DNA of 64,000 nt from DASYTH01 sp045806965. Lineage in GTDB: Bacteria; Actinomycetota; Actinomycetes; Mycobacteriales; Pseudonocardiaceae. The translations under genes were made by a program, and so were the position numbers. Location of the stretch: the NCBI GenBank assembly GCA_045806965.1, contig JBJMIG010000033.1, positions 30,480 to 94,479 of the forward strand, read 5' to 3'. The notes under the pieces are model-generated. The model was not told where the DNA came from and ran no database searches. It was given only the letters and a program-made list of their open reading frames with translations. Below, one piece after another: positions 25,454-32,444 of the stretch (position 1 is its first letter; every line of letters begins with the position of its first letter).

Positions 25454-26073
25454 GATGCCCCCGCATCGGAGAGCTGCTGCGCGGAACGACGTACCGCGAG
25501 TACTCGCTGCACGACGGTGACCAGCGACAGCACGGCGCACAGCCAGAGGCCGACGTCGATGGCGTGCGGCACGCCGAAGCCGCTCAGGCCGGTGCCGACC
25601 AGCGTGATGATCAACCGCTCGGCGCGCTCGACCAGGCCGACGTTCGCGCCGAGCCCGGTGGCCTCGGCACGCGCCTTGATGTAGGAGATCACCTGCGCGA
25701 GTACCAGGCCGGTGAGCGCGGCTGCGGCCATCGGCCGGCTGTCCGCGACCACGAAGGCGTACCAGGTGATGCCGGCCAGCAGCGCGCCGTCGGCGATCCG
25801 GTCGCAGGTGGCGTCCAGCACGGTGCCGAACCTGGTGCCACCACCCTGCGCCCTGGCCATGGCGCCGTCGAGCAGGTCGAACATCGCGAAGCCCCAGACC
25901 ACGAACGTGCCGGCGAGCAGGTGTCCGGTCGGAAACAACCAGAGCGAGCCGGCGACCGCGCCCGCGGTGCCGATCAACGTCACGGCGTTGGGCGTCAGGC
26001 CACTGCGGACCAGCCACGCCCCAACGGGATCGGTGACGCGGGATATCGAGGCTCTGGCGAAGATGTTCAGCAT
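25450..26073 (-). CDS. pgsA: CDP-alcohol phosphatidyltransferase (phosphatidylinositol phosphate synthase)
   Basis: A 207-residue membrane enzyme. It has the CDP-alcohol motif DGX2ARX8GX3DX3D in DLLDGAMARAQGG...FGTVLDATCDR, and about five to six helices. In actinobacteria this enzyme joins CDP-diacylglycerol to inositol phosphate to make the PI precursor of the PIM lipids. It is the first gene of the tightly overlapping PIM operon. Upstream, the MarR/YceI pair separates it from the HIT gene that normally precedes it. Confidence 0.94.
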   Translation of the reverse strand: MLNIFARASISRVTDPVGAWLVRSGLTPNAVTLIGTAGAVAGSLWLFPTGHLLAGTFVVWGFAMFDLLDGAMARAQGGGTRFGTVLDATCDRIADGALLAGITWYAFVVADSRPMAAAALTGLVLAQVISYIKARAEATGLGANVGLVERAERLIITLVGTGLSGFGVPHAIDVGLWLCAVLSLVTVVQRVLAVRRSAQQLSDAGAS

Positions 26074-26205
26074 GGGGAAGTCAGGTATGCCTCACCGGAA
26101 GACGACAACAGGCCCCGCAGCCTACCTTGCCGGACTACTCGCTCCGCCGGCTCGTTCGGACGGCTACGCCCTGCTCAGCCGCGGGCGCCGGGCCGCCGAC
26201 CGGCA

Positions 26206-26694
26206 TCAACAAGCGTCCGGCCGACCCTGCTCCGCGGTGCAGTTGAGGCCGGCGAGCACCGCCTCGCTGATCTGGCCGAGCGCCGCGACCTGCTCCGGGC
26301 TGAGCGCGTCGAAGAGCTTCTGCCGGACCGCGTTGACGTGGCCGGGCGCGGCCGCCTCGAGGGCGGCGAAGCCGGCGTCGGTGAGCTCGGCGAACGAGCC
26401 GCGCTTGTCCGTCGGGCAGGTGCGGCGGCGGACCCAGCCGACGTCCTCGAGCCGGGCGACGGCGTGCGACAGGCGGCTGCGCGAGGAGCCCCTTGCTCCG
26501 GCCAGCGCGCTCATCCGTAGCGTGCGGTTGGGCGCCTCGGACAGCGCGACCAGGATCTCGTAGTAGGTGTACGGCATCGACGAGTCGTGCTGGAGCTGCC
26601 GGTCGAACTGGTCGAGCAGGCCCTGGACAGCGGTGATGAACGCGCGCCACACCGCCTGCTCGCGTTCGGAAAGCCACCGGGTCTGCTCCGTCAT
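26206..26694 (-). CDS. MarR-family transcriptional regulator
   Basis: A 162-residue winged-helix regulator. The DNA-binding region reads RMSALAGARGSSRSRLSHAVARLE, with wing CPTDKRGSFAELT. The start is ATG at 26694, with GTG at 26697 as the alternative. A -10-like TACATT (minus strand, 26708-26703) lies so close that the mRNA would be nearly leaderless. It is divergent from yceI, and two TTGA-N4-TCAA palindromes lie between them, so autoregulation and control of yceI are likely. Confidence 0.9.
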   Translation of the reverse strand: MTEQTRWLSEREQAVWRAFITAVQGLLDQFDRQLQHDSSMPYTYYEILVALSEAPNRTLRMSALAGARGSSRSRLSHAVARLEDVGWVRRRTCPTDKRGSFAELTDAGFAALEAAAPGHVNAVRQKLFDALSPEQVAALGQISEAVLAGLNCTAEQGRPDAC

Positions 26695-26702
26695 CACCCT
26701 AG

Positions 26703-26759
26703 AATGTACCCCATGGTTGAGCGCTCAATCGATGGTGTACCTTGACGTTGAGAGTTCAA
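26703..26759. promoter_or_regulatory. Divergent marR/yceI operators
   Basis: A perfect palindrome TTGAGCGCTCAA (26717-26728) and a near-palindrome TTGAGAGTTCAA (26748-26759) share the form TTGA-N4-TCAA and sit 31 bases apart, about three helical turns. The first lies directly upstream of a marR -10 TACATT (minus strand, 26708-26703), the second just before the yceI ribosome site. This is a typical MarR operator layout. Confidence 0.75.
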
Positions 26760-26777
26760 TCAACAAGGAGGATGTCG

Positions 26778-27353
26778 ATGACCAGCGGGACGACACTGCA
26801 GATCCCCGGCTACGTCACTGGGACCTGGGACTTCGACGGGGCCCACACCTACGTCGGGTTCGTGGTCCGCCACATGGTGGTGACCAAGGTCCGCGGCCGG
26901 TTCGAGAACGTCGAGGGCCACATCGTCACCGCCGAGAACCCGCTGGAGTCGACCGTCGAGGTCAACGTCGACCTGGCCTCGGTCAACACCAACAACGAGA
27001 CCAGGGACAACCACCTGCGCTCCGCCGACTTCTTCGAGAGCGACGCCCACCCGCGGATGACCTTCCGGTCCACCGCCGTTCGGCAGGACGGCGCCGACTT
27101 CGTGCTGGACGGCGAGCTGACCATCAAGGACGTCACCCGGCCGCTCTCGCTGTCCTTCGAGCTGGAGGGGTTCACCAAGGACCCGTGGGGCGGCACCCGG
27201 CTCGGACTGTCCGCCAAGGGTGAGATCAACCGCAAGGACTACAACGTCAGCTTCGAGGGCGTCGCGGACGGCATCGCGGTGGTCGGCGACAAGATCGAGC
27301 TGGTCGTCGACGTCGAGGCCACGCTGCGCGCGGACGCGCCGGCCGGGGAATAG
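26778..27353 (+). CDS. YceI-family polyisoprenoid-binding protein
   Basis: A 191-residue YceI domain protein without a signal peptide. Seen: WDFDGAHTYVGFVVRHMVVTKVRG (in part WDFDGAHTYVGF), NNETRDNHLRSADFF and LTIKDVTRPLSL, all family hallmarks. YceI proteins are lipocalin-like and bind isoprenoids or related lipids. Two ATGs are near; I chose 26778 because AAGGAGG ends six bases upstream. The pair with the divergent MarR gene is frequent in actinobacteria and suggests a stress or redox response. Confidence 0.92.
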   Translation: MTSGTTLQIPGYVTGTWDFDGAHTYVGFVVRHMVVTKVRGRFENVEGHIVTAENPLESTVEVNVDLASVNTNNETRDNHLRSADFFESDAHPRMTFRSTAVRQDGADFVLDGELTIKDVTRPLSLSFELEGFTKDPWGGTRLGLSAKGEINRKDYNVSFEGVADGIAVVGDKIELVVDVEATLRADAPAGE

Positions 27354-27374
27354 GTCCGGCCCGAGTCAGGTGGG

Positions 27375-27391
27375 GACCGGGGCGCCCGGTC
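27375..27391. terminator. Hairpin between convergent yceI and HIT genes
   Basis: GACCGGG-GCG-CCCGGTC is a perfect 7-bp stem in the 36-base gap and reaches the HIT stop. It could end transcription from both directions. There is no U-tract. Confidence 0.45.
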
Positions 27392-27959
27392 AGTCCCGGT
27401 CCCACCAGGCCTTGGCCAGCAGCGAGCGGGTCTCACTGAGCAACTGGGGCAGCACCTTGGTGTGCCCGATCACCGGCATGAAGTTCGCATCCCCGCCCCA
27501 CCGGGGGACCAGGTGCTGGTGCAGGTGCGCGGCGATCCCGGCGCCGGCGATGACCCCCTGGTTCATGCCGATGTTGAAGCCGTGCGGCGATGCCACCCGG
27601 CGGGCGACCGACATCGCCCGCTGGGTGAACTCGGCCAGCTCCACGGTCTCCTGCCGAGTGAGCTCGGGATAGTCACCCACGTGCCGGTAGGGCACCACCA
27701 TCAGGTGGCCCGGGTTGTACGGGTAGAGATTCAGCACCGCGTACACCAGCTCGCCCCTGGCGATGATCAGCCCGTCCGCGTCCTCCAAGCCGATCAGCCG
27801 GCAGAACGGACAGCCCTCGGACTCGTCGTGGTCCGGTTTGTTCTCGCCGAGGATGTAGGCCATCCGGTGCGGCGTCCACAGCCGCTGCAGGGCGTCCGGT
27901 ACCCCGACACCCTCCTGCGCCACGAGCTCGGGCTGCCCGGACCAACCACCAGCGGTCAT
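27390..27959 (-). CDS. HIT-family nucleotide hydrolase/phosphorylase
   Basis: A 189-residue histidine-triad protein. The HIT motif is HLHQHLVPRW, and upstream are CPFCRLIGLEDADG and NLYPYNPGHLMVVPYRHVGD (in part NLYPYNPGHLMV). The family acts on diadenosine tetraphosphate or related nucleotides. By position it corresponds to Rv2613c of mycobacteria, reported as an Ap4A phosphorylase. It begins 22 bases after thrS on the same strand. Confidence 0.94.
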   Translation of the reverse strand: MTAGGWSGQPELVAQEGVGVPDALQRLWTPHRMAYILGENKPDHDESEGCPFCRLIGLEDADGLIIARGELVYAVLNLYPYNPGHLMVVPYRHVGDYPELTRQETVELAEFTQRAMSVARRVASPHGFNIGMNQGVIAGAGIAAHLHQHLVPRWGGDANFMPVIGHTKVLPQLLSETRSLLAKAWWDRD

Positions 27960-27981
27960 GCGTCGATACTAGAGAGGTATC

Positions 27982-30024
27982 TCAGCCGTCCACCGAAAAG
28001 GTTTCCGCGGACGGCGACGCGTTCTCCCGCCGGCTGATCCACTCCTCGACGGCCGCGATCGCCGCGTCCACCGGCACGCCGTTGATCTGGCTGCCGTCCC
28101 GGAACCGGAACGACACCGCACCGGCCTCCACGTCCTTGGCCCCGGCCAGGAGCATGAACGGCACCTTGTGCGTGGTGTGGGTCCGGATCTTCTTCTGCAT
28201 GCGGTCGTCGCTGGTGTCCACCTCGACCCGGACTCCCTTGGCTCGCAACGCCTTCGCCGCCTGACGCAGGTGTTCGGCGTGCTCATCGGCGATCGGGATG
28301 CCGACCACCTGCACCGGCGCCAGCCAGGCCGGGAACGCGCCCGCGTAGTGCTCGGTGAGGACGCCGAAGAAGCGCTCGATGGAGCCGAACAGCGCGCGGT
28401 GGATCATCACCGGCCGCTGCCGGCTGCCGTCCGGCGCGGTGTACTCGAGCTCGAACCGCTTCGGCATCTGGAAGTCCACCTGGATGGTGGACATCTGCCA
28501 GGTACGCCCGATGGCGTCCCGCGCCTGCACGGAGATCTTCGGTCCGTAGTAGGCCGCGCCACCGGGATCCGGCACCAGCTCCAGGCCGGACGCCTCCGCC
28601 GAGGCGCGCAGCTCCTCGGTCGCATCCTCCCACTCGGACAGCTCGCCGACGAACTTCGGCGAGTCGTCCCGTGTGGACAGTTCGAGGTAGAAGTCGCCCA
28701 ATCCGTAGTCGCGCAACAGGTCCAGCACAAAGGTGAGCAAGGAGCGCAGCTCGCCCTGCATCTGCTCCCGGGTGCAGTAGATGTGCGAGTCGTCCATGGT
28801 CAGGCCACGTACCCTGGTCAGCCCGTGCACCACGCCCGACTTCTCGTACCGGTACACCGTGCCGAACTCGAACAGCCGCAACGGAAGCTCGCGGTAGGAC
28901 CGCCCGCGCGACCGGAAGATCAGGTTGTGCATGGGGCAGTTCATGGCCTTGAGGTAGTAGTCCTCGCCCTCGAAACTGATCGGCGGGAACATGGTGTCGG
29001 CGTAGTGCGGCAGGTGACCAGAAGTGTGGAACAGGCCGCCCTTGCTGATGTGCGGCGTGTTCACGAACTCGTAGCCGGCGTCCTCGTGCCGGCGCCGCGA
29101 GTAGTTCTCCATCTCACGGCGGACGATGCCGCCCTTCGGGTGGAACACGGCGAGACCCGAGCCGAGCTCGTCGGGGAAGCTGAACAGGTCCAGCTCGGCG
29201 CCCAGCTTGCGGTGGTCGCGCCGCTCCGCCTCGGCGAGCAGCTCCAGATGCGCGTCAAGGGCCTCCTGCGACTCCCAGGCCGTGCCGTAGATCCGTTGCA
29301 GCTGCGGGTTCTTCTCGTTGCCCCGCCAGTACGCCGCCGCGACCCTGGTCAGCTCGAACGCCGGGATGTACTTCGTGGTCGGCACATGCGGTCCGCGACA
29401 CAGGTCGCCCCACACCCGCTCGCCGGAGCGCGGGTCGAGGTTGTCGTAGATGGTCAGCTCGCCGGCGCCGACCTCCATCACCTCGGTCTGGTCCACGTCT
29501 CCTGCGCGGTCGTCGGTGCTCTTGAGGTCGACCAGCTCCAGCTTGTACGGCTCGCCGGCCAGCTCCTCCCGGGCCGCCGCGACCGACTCCACCACCCTGC
29601 GGGAGAACCGCTGGGCCCCCTTGATGAGCTGCTTCATCCGGCTCTGCAGCGACCGCAGGTCCTCCGGCGTGAACGGCCGGTCGACGTCGAAGTCGTAGTA
29701 GAAGCCGTCCCTGATCGGGGGGCCGATGCCCAGCTTGGCGTCCGGGAACAGTTGCTGCACGGCCTGGGCCAGCACATGCGCGCAGGAGTGCCGGATGACA
29801 CCGCGGCCCTCGTCGGTGTTCGCGGCCACCGCCGCCACCTCGGCGTCCCCCTCCGGCGTCCAGGACAGGTCGCGCAGCCGCCCCTCGGCATCGCGCACCA
29901 CGACGATCGCGTCCGGCCCCCTGCCGGGCAGCCCCGCCTCACGCACCGCGGTGCCCGCCGTAGTGCCAGCCGGCACCACCACGCGCGGCGCGGGTGCGGT
30001 GGGCTGGGCGGACGACTGGACCAC
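27982..30024 (-). CDS. thrS: Threonyl-tRNA synthetase
   Basis: A 680-residue class II aminoacyl-tRNA synthetase. Domains in order: N-terminal TGS-like domain, the editing domain (HSCAHVLAQAVQQLFP), the catalytic core (RRHEDAGYEF, MNCPMHNLIF, motif 2 around RLFEFGTVYRYE, motif 3 VMIHRALFGSIERF) and the C-terminal anticodon-binding domain. The GTG start has AAGGAGT seven bases upstream. The leader before it is only about 80 bases, too short for a T-box riboswitch. Confidence 0.97.
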   Translation of the reverse strand: MVQSSAQPTAPAPRVVVPAGTTAGTAVREAGLPGRGPDAIVVVRDAEGRLRDLSWTPEGDAEVAAVAANTDEGRGVIRHSCAHVLAQAVQQLFPDAKLGIGPPIRDGFYYDFDVDRPFTPEDLRSLQSRMKQLIKGAQRFSRRVVESVAAAREELAGEPYKLELVDLKSTDDRAGDVDQTEVMEVGAGELTIYDNLDPRSGERVWGDLCRGPHVPTTKYIPAFELTRVAAAYWRGNEKNPQLQRIYGTAWESQEALDAHLELLAEAERRDHRKLGAELDLFSFPDELGSGLAVFHPKGGIVRREMENYSRRRHEDAGYEFVNTPHISKGGLFHTSGHLPHYADTMFPPISFEGEDYYLKAMNCPMHNLIFRSRGRSYRELPLRLFEFGTVYRYEKSGVVHGLTRVRGLTMDDSHIYCTREQMQGELRSLLTFVLDLLRDYGLGDFYLELSTRDDSPKFVGELSEWEDATEELRASAEASGLELVPDPGGAAYYGPKISVQARDAIGRTWQMSTIQVDFQMPKRFELEYTAPDGSRQRPVMIHRALFGSIERFFGVLTEHYAGAFPAWLAPVQVVGIPIADEHAEHLRQAAKALRAKGVRVEVDTSDDRMQKKIRTHTTHKVPFMLLAGAKDVEAGAVSFRFRDGSQINGVPVDAAIAAVEEWISRRENASPSAETFSVDG

Positions 30025-30106
30025 GGGAACTCCTTGTGGATCGACGACTCACGCGGTGTGCGCGCACCGATGGTATCGAGCCGCCCCCGGGGCTGGCCTG
30101 CGGGTT

Positions 30107-30763
30107 TCAGTGGCCCTGCATGCCCTTCATCCGGTTGATCTCCGCGGTCTGCGTGGCGACCACGTCCTCGGCGATCTCCTGCACCCGGATGTCGGAACCG
30201 GTCCGCTGAATCTGCCCGGCCATGCTCACCCCGCCCTCGTGGTGGGTGACCATCAGCCGCAGGAACAGCGCGTCGAAGTCCGCTCCCCTGGCCGCGCGCA
30301 ACTCGTCGAGTTGGGCCGGCGTGGCCATCCCCGGCATCGTGGCCGCGTCGTGGCCCTGGTGTGCGGCGTGCTCCGGGTCAACGGTCGGCTGACCGTGGCC
30401 GCGCAGCCAGTTGTTCATCGCGTCGATCTCGGGGCCCTGCACGCCTGCGATCCGGTCCGCCACCCGCTTGACCTCGTCCCTGGCCGCACGGTCCGGCACC
30501 AGCTTGGTCATCTCGACCGCCTGCTGGTGGTGCACGATCATGTCCTGGACGAACCGGACGTCGGCCGGGCTCGGCGGGGTGACCGGCACGGAGACCTGGT
30601 TCCTCGGCACGGTGCTGGCCGGCTCACCCGGCCGGCCGGGCACGATCAGCGGCGGCGGGTCCTCGGCCGGCTGCCCGGTACAGCCGGCGAGCGCCGCCGC
30701 CGTCGCCAGAACGGCCAGCCCGCACCCGATGCGTCTACCCCATGCCCGTGTCCGCACGACCAT
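30107..30763 (-). CDS. DUF305 lipoprotein
   Basis: About 218 residues. A lipoprotein signal ends in LAGC, then a Pro-rich linker, then a DUF305 domain with paired His motifs: QDMIVHHQQAVEM and LMVTHHEGGVSMA. The spaced His and Met residues suggest metal (copper) binding, a role proposed for this four-helix family. GGAG stands seven bases before the ATG at 30763; the ATG at 30766 is the alternative. It is divergent from an LVIVD-repeat gene, a recurring partner of DUF305 genes in actinobacteria. Confidence 0.88.
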   Translation of the reverse strand: MVVRTRAWGRRIGCGLAVLATAAALAGCTGQPAEDPPPLIVPGRPGEPASTVPRNQVSVPVTPPSPADVRFVQDMIVHHQQAVEMTKLVPDRAARDEVKRVADRIAGVQGPEIDAMNNWLRGHGQPTVDPEHAAHQGHDAATMPGMATPAQLDELRAARGADFDALFLRLMVTHHEGGVSMAGQIQRTGSDIRVQEIAEDVVATQTAEINRMKGMQGH

Positions 30764-30872
30764 CATCCAACTCCGCTCAACTGGCGAAAATAACCGCCTA
30801 AAGGCGCTGGTTGGCAAGTGCCCTCGAACGTAATACTGGGGTTTCCGCTATCCCATGAGAGGGGTATCCGCC

Positions 30873-32300
30873 GTGAGCTCCACCCTATGGAGTCGGCGCC
30901 GGAGGGTGACGACCGCAGCCATCGGAACGGTGGCGTTGGTATTGACCGGGCTGGCTGGAATACCTTCGGCCGGTGCACAGGCTTTCCCTGGCGAGGATGA
31001 GGTGGTCAGCAGCCCGAACATGACCATGGTCGCCCATCTGCCACCGACGGACCCGCTCGCCGGAGACGCGTCGGTCGGCACCGATATGGCGTTCCAGGGC
31101 GACTTCGCGTTCGTCGGCAACTATCTCGGCGTCACCATCTACAACATCAAGAATCCGAAGAAGCCGAAGATTGTCAGCCAGGTGCTCTGCCCCGGCTCGC
31201 AGAACGACGTGTCGGTCTCCGGGAACCTGCTGTTCCTGTCCACCGACTCGCGGCGCAGTGACAACTCGTGCAACTCGGTGCCCCAGAACAACGGCGCGCT
31301 GCCGTACTGGGAGGGCATGAAGATCTTCGATATCAGCGACAAGCGGGCGCCGCGGTACGTGCAGTCGATCGACACCGACTGCGGCTCGCACACGCACACG
31401 CTGGTGCCGGACTCGGTGGCCAACAGCGGCACGGTCTACCTCTACGTCTCCTCGTACTCACCGAACGCGGCGCTGCCCCGCTGCCAGCCGCCGCACGACT
31501 ACATCTCGATCATCAAGGTGCCGGTGGACAACCCGGCCGCCGCGCGCGTGATCGCCAAGCCGGTGCTGTTCCCGGACGGCGGCAACCCCGGCGACGGACA
31601 GCCGTTCCCGAACGGCACCTCGACCACCTCCGGCTGCCACGACCTGACCGTGTATCCCGAGAAGAACCTCATGGCCGGTGCCTGCATGGGTGACGGCGTG
31701 CTGTTCGACATCACCAACCGCGAGGCGCCCCGCACGCTGAGCCGGGTCGAGGACGACGCGAACTTCGCGTTCTGGCACTCGGCGACGTTCAACAACGAGG
31801 GCACCAAGGTCATCTTCACCGACGAGCTCGGTGGCGGTGGCGCGGCCACCTGCAACCCCCAGATCGGCCCGCTCAAGGGCGCGGACGGCGTCTACGACGT
31901 GGTCGGCCAGGGCGACGCCCGGCAGCTGGAGTTCCGCAGCTACTTCAAGATCTCCAGGACCCAGGCGGACAACGAGAACTGCGTCGCCCACAACGGATCA
32001 CTGATCCCGGTGCGCGGCAAGGACATCATGGTGCAAGCCTGGTACCAGGGCGGCATGCAGGTGTGGGACTTCACCGACTCGGCCCATCCCCAGGAGATCG
32101 GCTTCCTCGAGCGCGGCCCGCTTGCTGACGGCGAGGTCGGCGGCGAGTGGTCGGTCTACTGGTACAACGGCTTCATCTTCGGCTCGGACATCGTCAAGGG
32201 CTTCGACGTGGTTGAGCTGAACGACTCGAGGACCAACCCGGCCCGCGGCGTCAAGTTCAGTGAGCTGAACGTCCAGACCCAACGCCACTTCGACCGCTAA
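30873..32300 (+). CDS. Secreted LVIVD-repeat beta-propeller protein
   Basis: About 475 residues. A signal peptide (VTTAAIGTVALVLTGLAGIPSAGAQ, in part IGTVALVLTGLAG) is followed by a propeller of LVIVD-type repeats such as VTIYNIKNPKKPKIV, MKIFDISDKRAPRYV and VLFDITNREAPRTL, which read 'process X, item Y'. Many Cys residues suggest disulfides outside the cell. The GTG at 30873 has AGAGGGG upstream; the ATG at 30855 is the alternative and lacks a ribosome site. Function is unknown; the DUF305 partner hints at a role in metal handling or the cell surface. Confidence 0.85.
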   Translation: MSSTLWSRRRRVTTAAIGTVALVLTGLAGIPSAGAQAFPGEDEVVSSPNMTMVAHLPPTDPLAGDASVGTDMAFQGDFAFVGNYLGVTIYNIKNPKKPKIVSQVLCPGSQNDVSVSGNLLFLSTDSRRSDNSCNSVPQNNGALPYWEGMKIFDISDKRAPRYVQSIDTDCGSHTHTLVPDSVANSGTVYLYVSSYSPNAALPRCQPPHDYISIIKVPVDNPAAARVIAKPVLFPDGGNPGDGQPFPNGTSTTSGCHDLTVYPEKNLMAGACMGDGVLFDITNREAPRTLSRVEDDANFAFWHSATFNNEGTKVIFTDELGGGGAATCNPQIGPLKGADGVYDVVGQGDARQLEFRSYFKISRTQADNENCVAHNGSLIPVRGKDIMVQAWYQGGMQVWDFTDSAHPQEIGFLERGPLADGEVGGEWSVYWYNGFIFGSDIVKGFDVVELNDSRTNPARGVKFSELNVQTQRHFDR

Positions 32301-32326
32301 CCGAACAGGCTCGCCGGCCGTACCCA

Positions 32327-32427
32327 GCGCAAGGTGACATTCCGCTGCCCACAGCGCAATGTCACCTTGCGCCGTAACGGGCCGCGCCCCGCTCCCCGCG
32401 TACAGCGCAATGTCACCTTCCGCTGTA
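32327..32427. repeat. GTGACATT-core palindromic repeat, three copies
   Basis: Between two convergent genes, GCGCAAGGTGACATT (32327-32341) pairs perfectly with AATGTCACCTTGCGC (32358-32372), a 15-bp stem with a 16-base loop. A further copy at 32401-32427 starts TACAGCG, ends CGCTGTA and has AATGTCACCTT inside. The same core and ends occur at 1207-1265. The long stem could end transcription from both sides. Confidence 0.8.
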
Positions 32428-32444
32428 CGTTCCTGCGCCGGCGC

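Noticed and set aside
24512..26017. Fused 501-residue frame over the acyltransferase and pgsA
   Set aside because: The part upstream of 25453 is antisense-frame noise across pgsA; the GTG at 25453 with GTGA overlap is the natural start.
26074..26100. DtxR/IdeR-like iron box near AGGTATGCCT
   Set aside because: Only one half matches the 19-base consensus; too weak to call.
30025..30106. T-box riboswitch upstream of thrS
   Set aside because: The leader has about 80 bases and no specifier or antiterminator features.
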